A DNA stretch of 64,000 bases from Nocardioides turkmenicus (GCF_011045035.1 NZ_JAALAA010000016.1:62001-126000); one strand, 5' to 3'. Counted from the first letter of the stretch, positions 33,864 to 42,262 are shown. Made by a program: numbers and translations. Notes: a model not told the origin generated them from the letters alone.

Positions 33864-33895
33864 GGTTGAAATGGTACGTCTGGGGTGGGAGCACA

Positions 33896-33929
33896 ACTCC
33901 ATTGCCAAAGTGGAGTGATCTACTATACT
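33896..33929 (+). promoter_or_regulatory. Promoter with overlapping dyad before cysteine dioxygenase
   Basis: TTGCCA (33902-33907) and TATACT (33924-33929) are 16 bp apart, a strong sigma-70-type promoter for this GC-rich genome. A dyad ACTCCA (33896-33901) and TGGAGT (33911-33916) spaced by 9 bp covers the -35 region, so a repressor could block it. The bound factor is unknown. Confidence 0.6.
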
Positions 33930-33960
33930 TAAACTCACGACGCTTCTGGAGGAGGCCACC

Positions 33961-34404
33961 ATGACCGCACTTGCCACACAGCCCCTGCTGGACGCGCTCC
34001 GCACCCACGCCGACGACGAGGAGCTGATCGCGCGCGTCCGGCCGCCTGAGACCGGACGCGAGTTCCACCTGCTCCGCCGCGACGCCGACGTCGAGGTCTG
34101 GCTGATCGCCTGGGCGCCGGGCGCCAGCACCGGCTTCCACGACCACGGCACCGCGACCACCGCCTTCACCGTGCTCACCGGCAGCCTGGTCGAGCACAAC
34201 TGGCTCGGCGGGCTGCAGCTCGCCGACATCGGCCCCGGCGACGCCCGGGCCCACGCTCCCGGTCACGTCCATGACGTTCGCAACGTCGGCTCGCTCCCGG
34301 CACTCAGCCTGCACGCGTACGCCCCGCGGCTGGACGCGATGCACCACTACCACTTCCGCGGCGACCGGATCAGCCTGATCGGGGCCGAGCCGGGGCGTCC
34401 CTGA
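33961..34404 (+). CDS. Cysteine dioxygenase-family cupin
   Basis: A 147-residue cupin of the type I cysteine dioxygenase family. 'GASTGFHDHGTATTAFTVLT' has the two metal His (HDH), 'APGHVHDVRNVG' the third, and 'ALSLHAYAPRLDAMHHYHF' is the C-terminal strand typical of actinobacterial members. It oxidises cysteine to cysteine sulfinate with non-heme iron, although some members accept other thiols. GGAGGAGG precedes the ATG at good spacing. It faces the Eis-like gene with only 9 bp between ends. Confidence 0.88.
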   Translation: MTALATQPLLDALRTHADDEELIARVRPPETGREFHLLRRDADVEVWLIAWAPGASTGFHDHGTATTAFTVLTGSLVEHNWLGGLQLADIGPGDARAHAPGHVHDVRNVGSLPALSLHAYAPRLDAMHHYHFRGDRISLIGAEPGRP

Positions 34405-34413
34405 TCCGGTCGG

Positions 34414-35709
34414 TCAGAACCCGGTGATGCAGTAGGGCAGCGGGCCACCGTCGGCCATCGCCGCCCAGGTCTCGACCGCCTCGGGCGTGCCCGTGATCCG
34501 CCCGGCGGCCGCCAGGGTGCGGACGTCGACGCCACCGAGATACAGGGCGCCGAGGGTGTCGGCGGCCAGTTGCACGGTCGGGGCGGCATCGGTGCGGGTG
34601 ACCTCGGCGACGCCGTCGGTCACCGCGACCCTCCACGAGCCGTCAGCGTGGCCGAGCGGGTCCTCGACGCCGAGGACGACCTCGCCGGCGGCGTACCAGG
34701 GTCGCGCCTGGAGGGCGGCCGGCACGTCGAGCACGCGCATCCACAGCATGTCGTCGAGCTCGGCGCTCTTGACCGCGAACGGCTCGGCGAGGGCCCAGTA
34801 GAGCGGGTCCTGCACCGGTGCCCGGCGCCAACCGACGCGTTCGACGAGGTCGATGTCGGCGAGGAACCGCCACAGTCGCAGGTAGGCCGCTGGCGTCAGC
34901 GCGACCATGTCGACGACCCTGGCCATCCGCAGCCCGGAGTCGTTGCGCTCGTCGGCGGTCTTGTAGACCACGTAGCCGTCGGGGGTGCCGGAGGCGTCCA
35001 GGTGCAGCGCGGTGCGCTGCTTGGACTCGCCCTTTGAGTCGCTGTCGAAGTCGTAGCCGCTGGAGAGCCAGGGCTCGTAGAACTGCGGCCGGGTGACGGA
35101 TCCTCGGGTGCGCTCCTGGAAGGTGGCGTAGATCTCCGCGACCGTCTTCCAGGCGTCGGCCGGCTCGATCAGCGTCACCGCGCCGTCGTCGGCAGGCACC
35201 TCGGGGCGGTAGCGGAACTTCGAGGTCACGTCGACCTCGATCTGACGCAGGTGGGTCGCCGTGCCGAACCCGAAGCGGCCATAGATCGAGCCCTCCGAGA
35301 CGGTCAGCGCGGCCAGCGGCACCCCCGCGGCGACCGCGTCGGCGAGCGAGATCGTCATCAGCTTGCGCAGCAGCCCCTGGCGCCGGTGGGTCGGGGAGAC
35401 GGTCACGTCGCTGATCAGCAGCGCCGGCAGGCTCGCGCCGCCGCCCACGTTGATCGGCGAGGTCCACGAGGAGAAGGTCGCGACCGGCATCGTGGCCGAG
35501 GAGAACTCCGAGCTCTCCATCCACGCACCCAGCACGGTCACCGAGTCGGTGCGGATGTGGTCGCGCCAGACCTTGATCCCGTCGTCGCTGCCGCGGGACT
35601 GGTGGAAGCCACGCCGGGTCGCTTCGTACCATCCCTTCAGCTGGGCCTCGTCCCCGTCGAACGGGTCGAGGCTGCGGAAGACGAGACCGGGGTGCTCGAG
35701 GGCGCTCAT
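34414..35709 (-). CDS. GNAT N-acetyltransferase, Eis family
   Basis: A 431-residue protein with the Eis layout: two tandem GNAT folds and a C-terminal SCP2-like domain. 'LLISDVTVSPTHRRQGLLRK' holds the acetyl-CoA P-loop (RRQGLLRKLM), 'LTVSEGSIYGRFGFGTATHL' and 'LVERVGWRRAPVQDPLYWAL' are shared with Eis, and the chain ends 'GGPLPYCITGF' with the free C-terminal carboxylate that serves as catalytic base in Eis. Eis enzymes acetylate amines on aminoglycosides and other amines. The natural substrate here is unknown. Confidence 0.9.
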   Translation of the reverse strand: MSALEHPGLVFRSLDPFDGDEAQLKGWYEATRRGFHQSRGSDDGIKVWRDHIRTDSVTVLGAWMESSEFSSATMPVATFSSWTSPINVGGGASLPALLISDVTVSPTHRRQGLLRKLMTISLADAVAAGVPLAALTVSEGSIYGRFGFGTATHLRQIEVDVTSKFRYRPEVPADDGAVTLIEPADAWKTVAEIYATFQERTRGSVTRPQFYEPWLSSGYDFDSDSKGESKQRTALHLDASGTPDGYVVYKTADERNDSGLRMARVVDMVALTPAAYLRLWRFLADIDLVERVGWRRAPVQDPLYWALAEPFAVKSAELDDMLWMRVLDVPAALQARPWYAAGEVVLGVEDPLGHADGSWRVAVTDGVAEVTRTDAAPTVQLAADTLGALYLGGVDVRTLAAAGRITGTPEAVETWAAMADGGPLPYCITGF

Positions 35710-35749
35710 GCTCAGAAAAGTACGCCGTCGAGCACCCGATCTCGAACGG

Positions 35750-36652
35750 TTATTCGTCCGCGGGATCGGCGGCCGGCACCGTCGCGACCACCTGCCTCCG
35801 GCGCCGGGAGAGGAGCCAGACGGGGGCGGCGAGGAGCAGGACGACCGGCAGCCACGGGACGATGGCGCCGAGGGCGACCGCGAGGACGCGGGCCGAGGCG
35901 CCCAGCGAGTCCCAGCCGGCGCCCAGACCGGCCAGGAAGCCGGGGTCGTCCGAGGAGCCGCCGGGGCCGGCCCGGTCGATCGTGACCGTGATGGGCGACA
36001 GCGACGTCTGGTCCTCGAGCGCGGCCTGCTGGGCGAGCAGGGAGTTGAGGTCGGCCTCGCGCCGGGCGAGCTCGGACTCGATCGAGATGACGTCGCCGAT
36101 CCGTTCCGCGCGGGACAGGAGCGTACGGATCCTCTCGATGCTCGCGCGGGCGTTCTTGACCCGCACCTCGGTGTCGACGACCTGGGTGGTGACGTCGGTG
36201 GTCGTGGTGTTGGAGTCGACCAGGGTGGCGGTGTCCTCGAGGTCGGCCATCGCGTCGGCGAACGACTTCGACGGGATCCGCAGCACCATCCGGGCATGGC
36301 TGGGTCCGTCGTCGTCGCTGTCGCTGGTCTCCTGCTCGGTGACCTGGCCGGCGTACTTGTCGGAGACGTGCTGCACCTGCGTACGTGTCTTTCCGACGTC
36401 CTTCGCGCTGAGCGCGACCGAGCCGGTGGAGATGATCGACGCCTTCACGACGGCCTGCTGTGGTGCCGCGGCATCGGCCGCTTCCGGTGCCGCCTTCCCG
36501 GCAGACTGGTCGGTCAACGACTCGACCGATGCCATGTCGGAGTCGGCGGAGGCATCGCTCGATCCACCCGACCCGCCGCAGGCGCTGAGGGCGAAGATGC
36601 TGACTATCACAAGGGCCGCACCCGAGATAGGCCTGACCTTTGCTGTTTTCAT
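35750..36652 (-). CDS. DUF4349 lipoprotein
   Basis: A 300-residue protein with a lipobox signal (FALSACGGSGG, Cys near 25), a variable Ser/Asp/Ala-rich linker, a periplasm-side domain with a long coiled coil ('ARASIERIRTLLSRAERIGD', 'VISIESELARREADLNSLLA') and a C-terminal membrane span ('VPWLPVVLLLAAPVWLLSRR') with a basic end. This is the DUF4349 pattern. Function unknown. Its start codon lies inside a perfect 12-bp inverted repeat (36645-36681), which could hide the start on the mRNA. In-frame codons upstream to 36718 remain possible starts. Confidence 0.8.
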   Translation of the reverse strand: MKTAKVRPISGAALVIVSIFALSACGGSGGSSDASADSDMASVESLTDQSAGKAAPEAADAAAPQQAVVKASIISTGSVALSAKDVGKTRTQVQHVSDKYAGQVTEQETSDSDDDGPSHARMVLRIPSKSFADAMADLEDTATLVDSNTTTTDVTTQVVDTEVRVKNARASIERIRTLLSRAERIGDVISIESELARREADLNSLLAQQAALEDQTSLSPITVTIDRAGPGGSSDDPGFLAGLGAGWDSLGASARVLAVALGAIVPWLPVVLLLAAPVWLLSRRRRQVVATVPAADPADE

Positions 36653-36681
36653 GCCCTCAGTACGCCCGGGGGCATGAAAAC
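36645..36681 (-). promoter_or_regulatory. Perfect 12-bp inverted repeat over the DUF4349 start codon
   Basis: GTTTTCATGCCC (36645-36656) and GGGCATGAAAAC (36670-36681) are exact complements around a 13-nt loop. The ATG of the DUF4349 gene (36650-36652 on the minus strand) is within the right arm of the transcript hairpin, as is the GAGGG just before it. It could act as a translational switch or a protein-binding dyad. Confidence 0.5.
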
Positions 36682-36714
36682 GGTGCAGGAGACGGCCACT
36701 TCCTTGTGCGCGGG

Positions 36715-37977
36715 TCACCTCGTCGCCGCAGCCGCCACCAGGGCGAGAGTCTGGGCGACGATCTCGGCCCGCATGTCGGCGAGCGGCTCGCCGGTGGCGT
36801 CTCCGTTGAGCACCGGTACGTGGATGTGGCCCTGCTTGGTGTCGGCCACGAGCGCGTCGCGGAGGGCGGTGGTGCGGTAGGCCGACTCGTTGGACAGGTA
36901 GTCACCGCCGCCACCGGCGACCGCCGTGGAGCCCGGCGTCGGGTCCTCCCGGGTGACCGGCGTGGTCGACCCGGCCGGGATCTCGGTGACGACGCGGTTG
37001 ATGTTCACCGGGAACGTGCCGGGCACGGCCGCCTTCATCGCCTCGACCGGGAGCGTGGTCCGGGTCCACTGCGGCTGAGGGTCGGCATGCGGCACGTCCT
37101 CGGGGATCGGGATCATCTCGTTGACGCTGACCCGGTCGTTGTCGGGGAAGGTGCCGCGGTGGGCGCCGTTCCAGACCTCCAGGTCGAAGCGGCCCGCACG
37201 GCCCTGGCTGATCGTGATGGCGGTGTCCACGTCGCGCTTGCCGGGGACCAGGTGGGACAGGAAGGCGTGCTCGACGATGCCCTGCTCGAACGGCCCCCAC
37301 AGCACCGGGAACACCACGGTCTGGATCTCGACCGGCCCCTCGGCCGTCTGGACTGTGCGCCCGTCCATCGCCAGCGCCGTCGCGCCGGACGGGTTGGACT
37401 GGCGGATGTTGCGGTCCAGGGTGAACGGGTCGAAGCCCGAGGCGAGCACCTGACGCTGCCTGCCGTGCTCCCCGCCGCTGAACCCCGTCGTGTCGATGCC
37501 TCGCGAGGCCTGGTCGAAGGCATGCGCCACCTTGCGCCGGGCGTCCTCCGACCAGGTCCGGTACGCCGGGGCCACCCGGGCGATCTCCTGCTCGCCCGCG
37601 AGCCGCGCCCAGTAGAGCGGCCGGTCGTCGCTGCGGGGCAGGTCGCCACCGGCGTCGCCGCGGCCCTGCACGCGGTCGACCGCGCGCTGCCACAGCGCCC
37701 GACCGGCGAGCCCCGCCGCTGCGATGGCGGCCTTGCTGCTGCCCGCGTCGCAGACGGCCGTACGCACCGCGCCGGCGACGTCGTCGAACCCGGACCGGGC
37801 CAGGATGTCGGTCACTGCCGGGTTGGTGAGCCGGGTGTGCTCCACCCGGGTGACGGGCGCGGCGACGGTGCCGCACTCGGTGTCGGTGCTCGCCGTCGCG
37901 GGCGCGCTGGGGCCGAGGGTGAGGGCGGCGGCGAGGGCCGCCGTGGCGGCGGTCAGTGCCGTGGTTCGAGTCGACAT
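36715..37977 (-). CDS. Secreted pyroglutamyl-peptidase-like protein
   Basis: A 420-residue protein with a Sec signal (TALTAATAALAAALTLGPSA, cleavage after ATA). The C-terminal half resembles pyroglutamyl peptidase I (C15): 'VLASGFDPFTLDRNIRQSNP' corresponds to the GF.PF...NPS start, and 'KQGHIHVPVL' carries the catalytic His (residue about 386). The segment 'GGDYLSNESAYR', which in C15 enzymes holds the catalytic Cys (YxCN), has Ser at about residue 362. Either it is a serine-dependent variant, or it no longer cleaves. GGAGG lies 5 nt before the ATG. The first 150 residues are specific to the secreted group. Confidence 0.75.
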   Translation of the reverse strand: MSTRTTALTAATAALAAALTLGPSAPATASTDTECGTVAAPVTRVEHTRLTNPAVTDILARSGFDDVAGAVRTAVCDAGSSKAAIAAAGLAGRALWQRAVDRVQGRGDAGGDLPRSDDRPLYWARLAGEQEIARVAPAYRTWSEDARRKVAHAFDQASRGIDTTGFSGGEHGRQRQVLASGFDPFTLDRNIRQSNPSGATALAMDGRTVQTAEGPVEIQTVVFPVLWGPFEQGIVEHAFLSHLVPGKRDVDTAITISQGRAGRFDLEVWNGAHRGTFPDNDRVSVNEMIPIPEDVPHADPQPQWTRTTLPVEAMKAAVPGTFPVNINRVVTEIPAGSTTPVTREDPTPGSTAVAGGGGDYLSNESAYRTTALRDALVADTKQGHIHVPVLNGDATGEPLADMRAEIVAQTLALVAAAATR

Positions 37978-38117
37978 GGGGGTCCTCCGAGATCGTGGCG
38001 GTCGCCGGATGTTGGAGCGGATCATGCCGGGCTCGGGACGTACTGGCTAGTGGGTTGCGGGTGTCGTCAGGGTGATTTCGCTGGGGGAGCGGCCCAGGGC
38101 GGGCTAGGTTGGCGGTC

Positions 38118-39203
38118 ATGGCGAAGACACCGGCGGCACACGTGCAGGCAGGCGAGCGCGAGGTGCGGATCTCCAGCCCCGACCGGGTGATCTACGAGGC
38201 GACCGACCGCACTCCCGAGGTCACCAAGCTGATGGTCGCGGAGTTCTTCGCGACCGTCGGGGACCCGCTGATGCGGGCGCTGTGTGAGCGACCGACCGCG
38301 CTGGAGCGCTGGCCAGACGGCTGGCGCGAGGGCATGAAGCTGGCCACCGGTCCCACCGATAAGGAGGGCGACGGCTTCTACCAGAAGCGCACGCCCAAGG
38401 GTGCGCCCGACTACCTCGAGGAGGTCGAGATCACCTTCCCCAGCGGCCGGAAGGCGCGCGAGATCTGTCCCACCGAGCCCGCGATCCCGGTCTGGTGCGC
38501 CCAGATGGGCACCCTCACCTTCCACCCCTGGCCGGTCCGTCGGGCCGACGTGGACCACCCCGACGAGCTGCGCATCGACCTCGACCCTCAGCCCGGCACC
38601 GACTTCGCCGACGTGCTGCGGGTCGCCGGCGTGGCCCGGGAGGCCCTCGAGGAGCTCGGCCTGCGCGGTTTCCCCAAGACGAGCGGCAACCGCGGCGTAC
38701 ACATCTACGTACGCATCCGCCCCGAGTGGACCTTCGAGGAGCTGCGCCACGCCGCGATCGGGTTTGGCCGCGAGCTGGAGCGCCGCGACGGGGGAGTGAC
38801 CACCGCGTGGTGGAAGGAGGAGCGCGGCGAGCGCATCTTCGTCGACTTCAACCAGAACAACCGCGACCGCACGATCGCGAGCGCCTACTCGCTGCGGCCC
38901 AAGCCCGGCGCACCCGTCTCCACCCCGCTGACCTGGGACGAGCTCGCCGAGCTGAAGGACCCGCGCGAGCTCAACCTGTTCACCGTCCCCGACTTCCTCG
39001 CCGACGGTGACCGCTGGGCGGAGATCGACGACGAGGCGTACGACCTGACACCGCTGCTCGAGCTCTGGGAGAAGCTGCCCGGAGGTGAGCTCAACTTCCC
39101 GCCCGACTACCCGAAGATGCCGGGCGAGCCGCCGCGCGTGCAGCCGAGCAAGAAGGTCGCGTCCCACTGGGACGAGGAAGGCAACCGGATCGGCGACAAA
39201 TAG
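38118..39203 (+). CDS. DNA polymerase/primase domain protein (LigD PolDom-like)
   Basis: A 361-residue archaeo-eukaryotic primase-fold protein. 'EVRISSPDRVIYEATDRTPE', 'FYQKRTPKGAPDYLEE', the metal site in 'DELRIDLDPQPGTDF' (D-x-D), 'FPKTSGNRGVHIYVRIRPEW' and 'IFVDFNQNNRDRTIASAYSL' match the polymerase domain of LigD. Free-standing PolDom proteins in mycobacteria fill gaps with ribonucleotides in excision and end-joining repair. A TAGGTT ends 8 nt before the ATG at 38118 (leaderless pattern). A DNA ligase gene lies 0.7 kb downstream on the opposite strand. Confidence 0.9.
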   Translation: MAKTPAAHVQAGEREVRISSPDRVIYEATDRTPEVTKLMVAEFFATVGDPLMRALCERPTALERWPDGWREGMKLATGPTDKEGDGFYQKRTPKGAPDYLEEVEITFPSGRKAREICPTEPAIPVWCAQMGTLTFHPWPVRRADVDHPDELRIDLDPQPGTDFADVLRVAGVAREALEELGLRGFPKTSGNRGVHIYVRIRPEWTFEELRHAAIGFGRELERRDGGVTTAWWKEERGERIFVDFNQNNRDRTIASAYSLRPKPGAPVSTPLTWDELAELKDPRELNLFTVPDFLADGDRWAEIDDEAYDLTPLLELWEKLPGGELNFPPDYPKMPGEPPRVQPSKKVASHWDEEGNRIGDK

Positions 39204-39205
39204 TA

Positions 39206-39283
39206 GAAGTGCCCGCTCAGCGCGGATCCCCCGATCGCACGAGCAGGCACTTCAGTCCGCTGGATCCCCCCGGAACAGCGGAC
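39206..39283 (+). terminator. Two consecutive hairpins after the primase gene
   Basis: Hairpin one is GAAGTGCCcGCTC (39206-39218) with GAGCaGGCACTTC (39241-39253), one mismatch, starting 2 nt after the stop. Hairpin two is GTCCGCTG (39255-39262) with CAGCGGAC (39276-39283), a perfect match. The remaining 118 bp up to the USP-like gene end (39284-39401) show no gene or clear signal. Confidence 0.7.
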
Positions 39284-39401
39284 CCCAAGATACTAGGGGA
39301 ATGCGGGCCACAACTGCCACGTCAGGCCGGTAACAGAGCGGTAACCTTTGATGTGTCAACTGTCACTTCTGCGGATTTCGCGGTAATGCGGACGAAACGC
39401 A

Positions 39402-39926
39402 TCACATTCCGTTGATTCCTTCGCCTTCACCGGCCTGTTCGTCGAAGTTCTCGTGCTCGATCAGATGTAGCACCGGGACATCGAGGTGGCGGCGGGCCTG
39501 GTGGGTCCAGTCGACGTGGAAGAACTCGGCCACCACGTGCGGCCGGGTCATGATGATCGCCTCCCGGCCGTCGACGGCCGCGACCTTGGCGCGCAGCGCC
39601 TTGACCGGGTCCTGGACGAGCTCGCCGTGGGCAGCGGCACCGGACGTCTTCAGGGCCTCGAGGGTCTGGGCGAGGGCCTTCTCCGCCTCCTCCTTGGCCT
39701 CCTCACGCACCGCGTCGAGGTCGATCTCGTTCATGATCATCGCCGAGCCGAGGTATTCGGCCGCGCTGAGCGTGCCCATCGCCGACTCGATCCGGGCGGC
39801 GGCGTCCTCCAAGGGCAGCAGCACGTGGTAGACCGGATCCTCGACCCCCTCGTGGAGGGAGTGGACCCGGGTCGCGTCGTCGAGGGTGATTGCCTGCTCG
39901 ACCAGGAGTACGACGTCGTAGCTCAT
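39402..39926 (-). CDS. Small protein with UspA-like features
   Basis: A 174-residue soluble protein. It starts 'SYDVVLLVEQAITLDDATRV', has a long charged helix in the middle (EEAKEEAEKALAQTLEALKT) and ends 'HLDVPVLHLIEHENFDEQAG'. The pattern of a strand-rich start, a motif 'AIIMTRPHVVAEFFHVDWTH' and 'ARRHLDVPVLHL' near the end is reminiscent of universal stress proteins, but the ATP-binding loop G-2X-G-9X-G is not evident. Function unknown. It lies between the primase and ligase genes, 10 bp from the end of the ligase on the same strand. Confidence 0.7.
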   Translation of the reverse strand: MSYDVVLLVEQAITLDDATRVHSLHEGVEDPVYHVLLPLEDAAARIESAMGTLSAAEYLGSAMIMNEIDLDAVREEAKEEAEKALAQTLEALKTSGAAAHGELVQDPVKALRAKVAAVDGREAIIMTRPHVVAEFFHVDWTHQARRHLDVPVLHLIEHENFDEQAGEGEGINGM

Positions 39927-39936
39927 GTCTCCGACC

Positions 39937-41043
39937 CTAGCCGGATTTAGATGCACCTCCGAGCACTTCGGACAGCTCGTACGCCACGGGTTCCTCGAGC
40001 TGCTCGTAGCCGCACGACTCCGGGTCCCGGTCGGGGCGCCATCGCTTGAACTGCGCGGTGTGCCGGAATCGGCGTCCCTCCATGTGGTCGTAGCCCACCT
40101 CGAGCACCCGCTCCGGGCGCAGCGGGGTGAAGGACAGGTCCTTCCCCTGCGACCAGCGGCTCTGGGTGCCGGGGACGCGGTCGGGGTTGGCGGTCAGGAA
40201 CTCCTGCCAACGGCCCCACGGGTGCTCCTCGATCGGGACGACCAGCTCCTGCATCTCCTGCCACAGCTCGGCGCGTCGCTTCGCGGTGAAGGACGCGGAC
40301 ACGCCGATGTGCTGCAGCTCCGGCCGGCCGTCCTCCCCGGGTGCGTACAGGCCCAGCAGCAGGCTCCCCAGCAGCGGGTTCTCCGGCGTGGAGGTCTTGT
40401 GCTCGCGGTAGCCGGCCACGACCACGTCCGCCGTACGCGAGTGCTTGATCTTCAGCATCGTCCGCTTGTCGGGGGAGTAGGGCGCGTCCAGCGGCTTGGC
40501 CATCACCCCGTCCAGCCCGGCACCCTCGAACCGGGTGAACCAGTCCTGGGCGATCGCCGGGTCGGTCGTCGTCGTGCACAGGTGGACGTTGTCAGAGGTC
40601 ACGGTCGTGAAGACCTCCTCGAGCGCCGCCCGCCGCTCGGTCAGCGGCTTCTCCAGGAAGCTCTCCTCGCCGACCGCGAGCAGATCGAAGGCCGCGTACG
40701 CAGCCGGCGTCTCCTCCGCCAGCAGTTCGATCCGCGACTTGGCCGGGTGGATCCGCTGCTGCAGCACCTCGAACTCCAGCCGGTTGCCGATCGCCACGAA
40801 GATCTCCCCGTCGAGCACGATCTTCTCCGGCAGCGCCTTCCGCAGCGCCTCGACGACCTCGGGGAAGTAGCGCGTCAGCGGCTTCGTGTTGCGCGACGCC
40901 AGCTCCACCTCGTCCCCGTCCTTGAACACGATGCACCGGAACCCGTCCCACTTCGGCTCGAACGCATAGCCGCCGTCCGTCGGCACGCCCTTCACGGGCT
41001 TCGCGAGCATCGGCAGGATCGGCGGCATCACAGGAAGGTCCAC
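39937..41043 (-). CDS. ligC: ATP-dependent DNA ligase, LigC-like
   Basis: A 368-residue ligase. The nucleotidyl Lys is in 'AFEPKWDGFRCIVF' (KWDG, motif I). Motif III appears as 'YAAFDLLAVG', motif IV as 'EGAGLDGVMAKPLDAPY' and motif V as 'TMLKIKHSRTADVVVAGY'. The OB-fold domain ends 'RRFRHTAQFKRWRPDRDPES'. LigC of mycobacteria functions with stand-alone PolDom proteins in gap repair, and the PolDom gene is next to it here. No ku gene is in the window. The GTG at 41043 has GGTGAG close upstream; an ATG at 41028 is an alternative. Confidence 0.9.
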   Translation of the reverse strand: MDLPVMPPILPMLAKPVKGVPTDGGYAFEPKWDGFRCIVFKDGDEVELASRNTKPLTRYFPEVVEALRKALPEKIVLDGEIFVAIGNRLEFEVLQQRIHPAKSRIELLAEETPAAYAAFDLLAVGEESFLEKPLTERRAALEEVFTTVTSDNVHLCTTTTDPAIAQDWFTRFEGAGLDGVMAKPLDAPYSPDKRTMLKIKHSRTADVVVAGYREHKTSTPENPLLGSLLLGLYAPGEDGRPELQHIGVSASFTAKRRAELWQEMQELVVPIEEHPWGRWQEFLTANPDRVPGTQSRWSQGKDLSFTPLRPERVLEVGYDHMEGRRFRHTAQFKRWRPDRDPESCGYEQLEEPVAYELSEVLGGASKSG

Positions 41044-41103
41044 GTGCTCACCGTAGGCGATCGGGGAGCGCTGAGGTCGGTGCTCGCGCCAGATCGCCGG
41101 GCT

Positions 41104-41544
41104 CTACAGGAGGATCAGCAGTCCGGCGGCGGCGAGGAAGTCCCACACCAGGCACGTCTGGATGTACCAGGGCGGGATTCCGCGCAGGCCGACGACGTGG
41201 TGTCTCCGATGGTGCAACGCGTCCCAGACGCCGTGCGCCGACCACGCCAGCGCCAGCCAGCGTGGATCGAGCGACAGCGCGAGCACGATGCTCCCGATGC
41301 CGACCAGCGTGAAGGCCCACTCGGTCAGCCGTTCCCGAGGCGTACCCCAGCCGATCGAGAACGTCGGATAGACACCGTAGAGGCCGACCACCGACAGGCA
41401 ACCCAGCGCCAGCCCGAACCGAGGCTGCCCGGCGATGGCGACGGTGACCATCGCACCCAGGACACCGACCACCGCTGCGGACCGACCCGAGAGGAGTGTC
41501 TGAAACCTCGAGTCCGGTCGCCCGAGGTCGGCGAGCGTGTTCAC
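41104..41544 (-). CDS. Four-span membrane protein of unknown function
   Basis: A 146-residue protein with four hydrophobic segments (SAAVVGVLGAMVTVAIAG, FGLALGCLSVVGLYGVYP, WAFTLVGIGSIVLALSL and a C-terminal WDFLAAAGLLILL). The cluster 'WSAHGVWDALHHRRHHVVG' holds several His that could bind metal. It resembles DUF6010-type proteins. Function unknown. It lies just upstream of the ligase gene on the same strand. Confidence 0.65.
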   Translation of the reverse strand: MNTLADLGRPDSRFQTLLSGRSAAVVGVLGAMVTVAIAGQPRFGLALGCLSVVGLYGVYPTFSIGWGTPRERLTEWAFTLVGIGSIVLALSLDPRWLALAWSAHGVWDALHHRRHHVVGLRGIPPWYIQTCLVWDFLAAAGLLILL

Positions 41545-41578
41545 GGGCTCAGGCTAACGGGCGATCAGGCACTGCGGG

Positions 41579-42262
41579 TCAGCGTTCGACAGGGCTCGGG
41601 TGGAGCAGGGACACGTCCAGGTCGCTGTTGCGGAGGCGGTAGACCTGAAGCCTCAAGTCGTAGTACTTCTCCGTCTCTCCGACCCACTCCATGCCGATGC
41701 GGCGTGCGGCGTTGATGCCGTGCTCGTTGCGGGGCCGTACGACGGCGAAGATCTCCTCCTCGCCGTTGGCGAACGCGTAGTGGGCGAGGGCGTGCCCTGC
41801 TTCCGAGCCCAGTCCCCGGCCCCACGCCCAAGGGGCGAGCTGGTAGCCCACCTCCAGGTCTTCGCCTTCCGGAGGGAGCGGGAGGATCTGTGCCGACCCC
41901 GCGACACGTCCGCTCTCGATCTCCTCGATCACCCAACGGCCGCTCACCCGGCCGGCGGGTCCGGGAGGCGTGGCGAGCCAGCTCTTGATCGTCGCCCGCG
42001 TGGAGTCGACGTCGGTGATCTGTTCCATGGCCGGCGCCAGCCAGCGGGCGACCTCGGCGCTGCCGTAGATCTCGAGCGCCGCCGGCGCGTCGTCCTCGCG
42101 CCATGGTCGGAGCAGCACCCGCCCCGTGCGAACGGTCGAACCATCGATCCTGACTTCGTCGGCCAACGTGAGCTCCTCGACACGGGACAGTGACTCGACG
42201 ATAGCGCGGTTCGCCCATCCTGCTGACGGATCATGCTGAGTCAGTGCGGTCGGTGCCGCCAT
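41579..42262 (-). CDS. GNAT-family N-acetyltransferase (RimJ-like)
   Basis: A 227-residue protein of the GNAT_3 type. 'RTGRVLLRPWREDDAPAALE' is the usual opening, 'EVGYQLAPWAWGRGLGSEAG' holds the acetyl-CoA loop (GRGLGSE) and 'VVRPRNEHGINAARRIGMEW' the N-x-x-S/N-x-x-x-x-x-x-G motif. It probably acetylates a protein N-terminus or small amine. The first 45 residues precede the domain and a later start is possible. The ATG at 42262 is 38 bp from the divergent tRNA. Confidence 0.85.
   Translation of the reverse strand: MAAPTALTQHDPSAGWANRAIVESLSRVEELTLADEVRIDGSTVRTGRVLLRPWREDDAPAALEIYGSAEVARWLAPAMEQITDVDSTRATIKSWLATPPGPAGRVSGRWVIEEIESGRVAGSAQILPLPPEGEDLEVGYQLAPWAWGRGLGSEAGHALAHYAFANGEEEIFAVVRPRNEHGINAARRIGMEWVGETEKYYDLRLQVYRLRNSDLDVSLLHPSPVER

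Noticed and set aside
39209..39415. Short plus-strand open frame after the primase gene
   Set aside because: It is built over the two terminator hairpins and has no ribosome site or protein-like composition.
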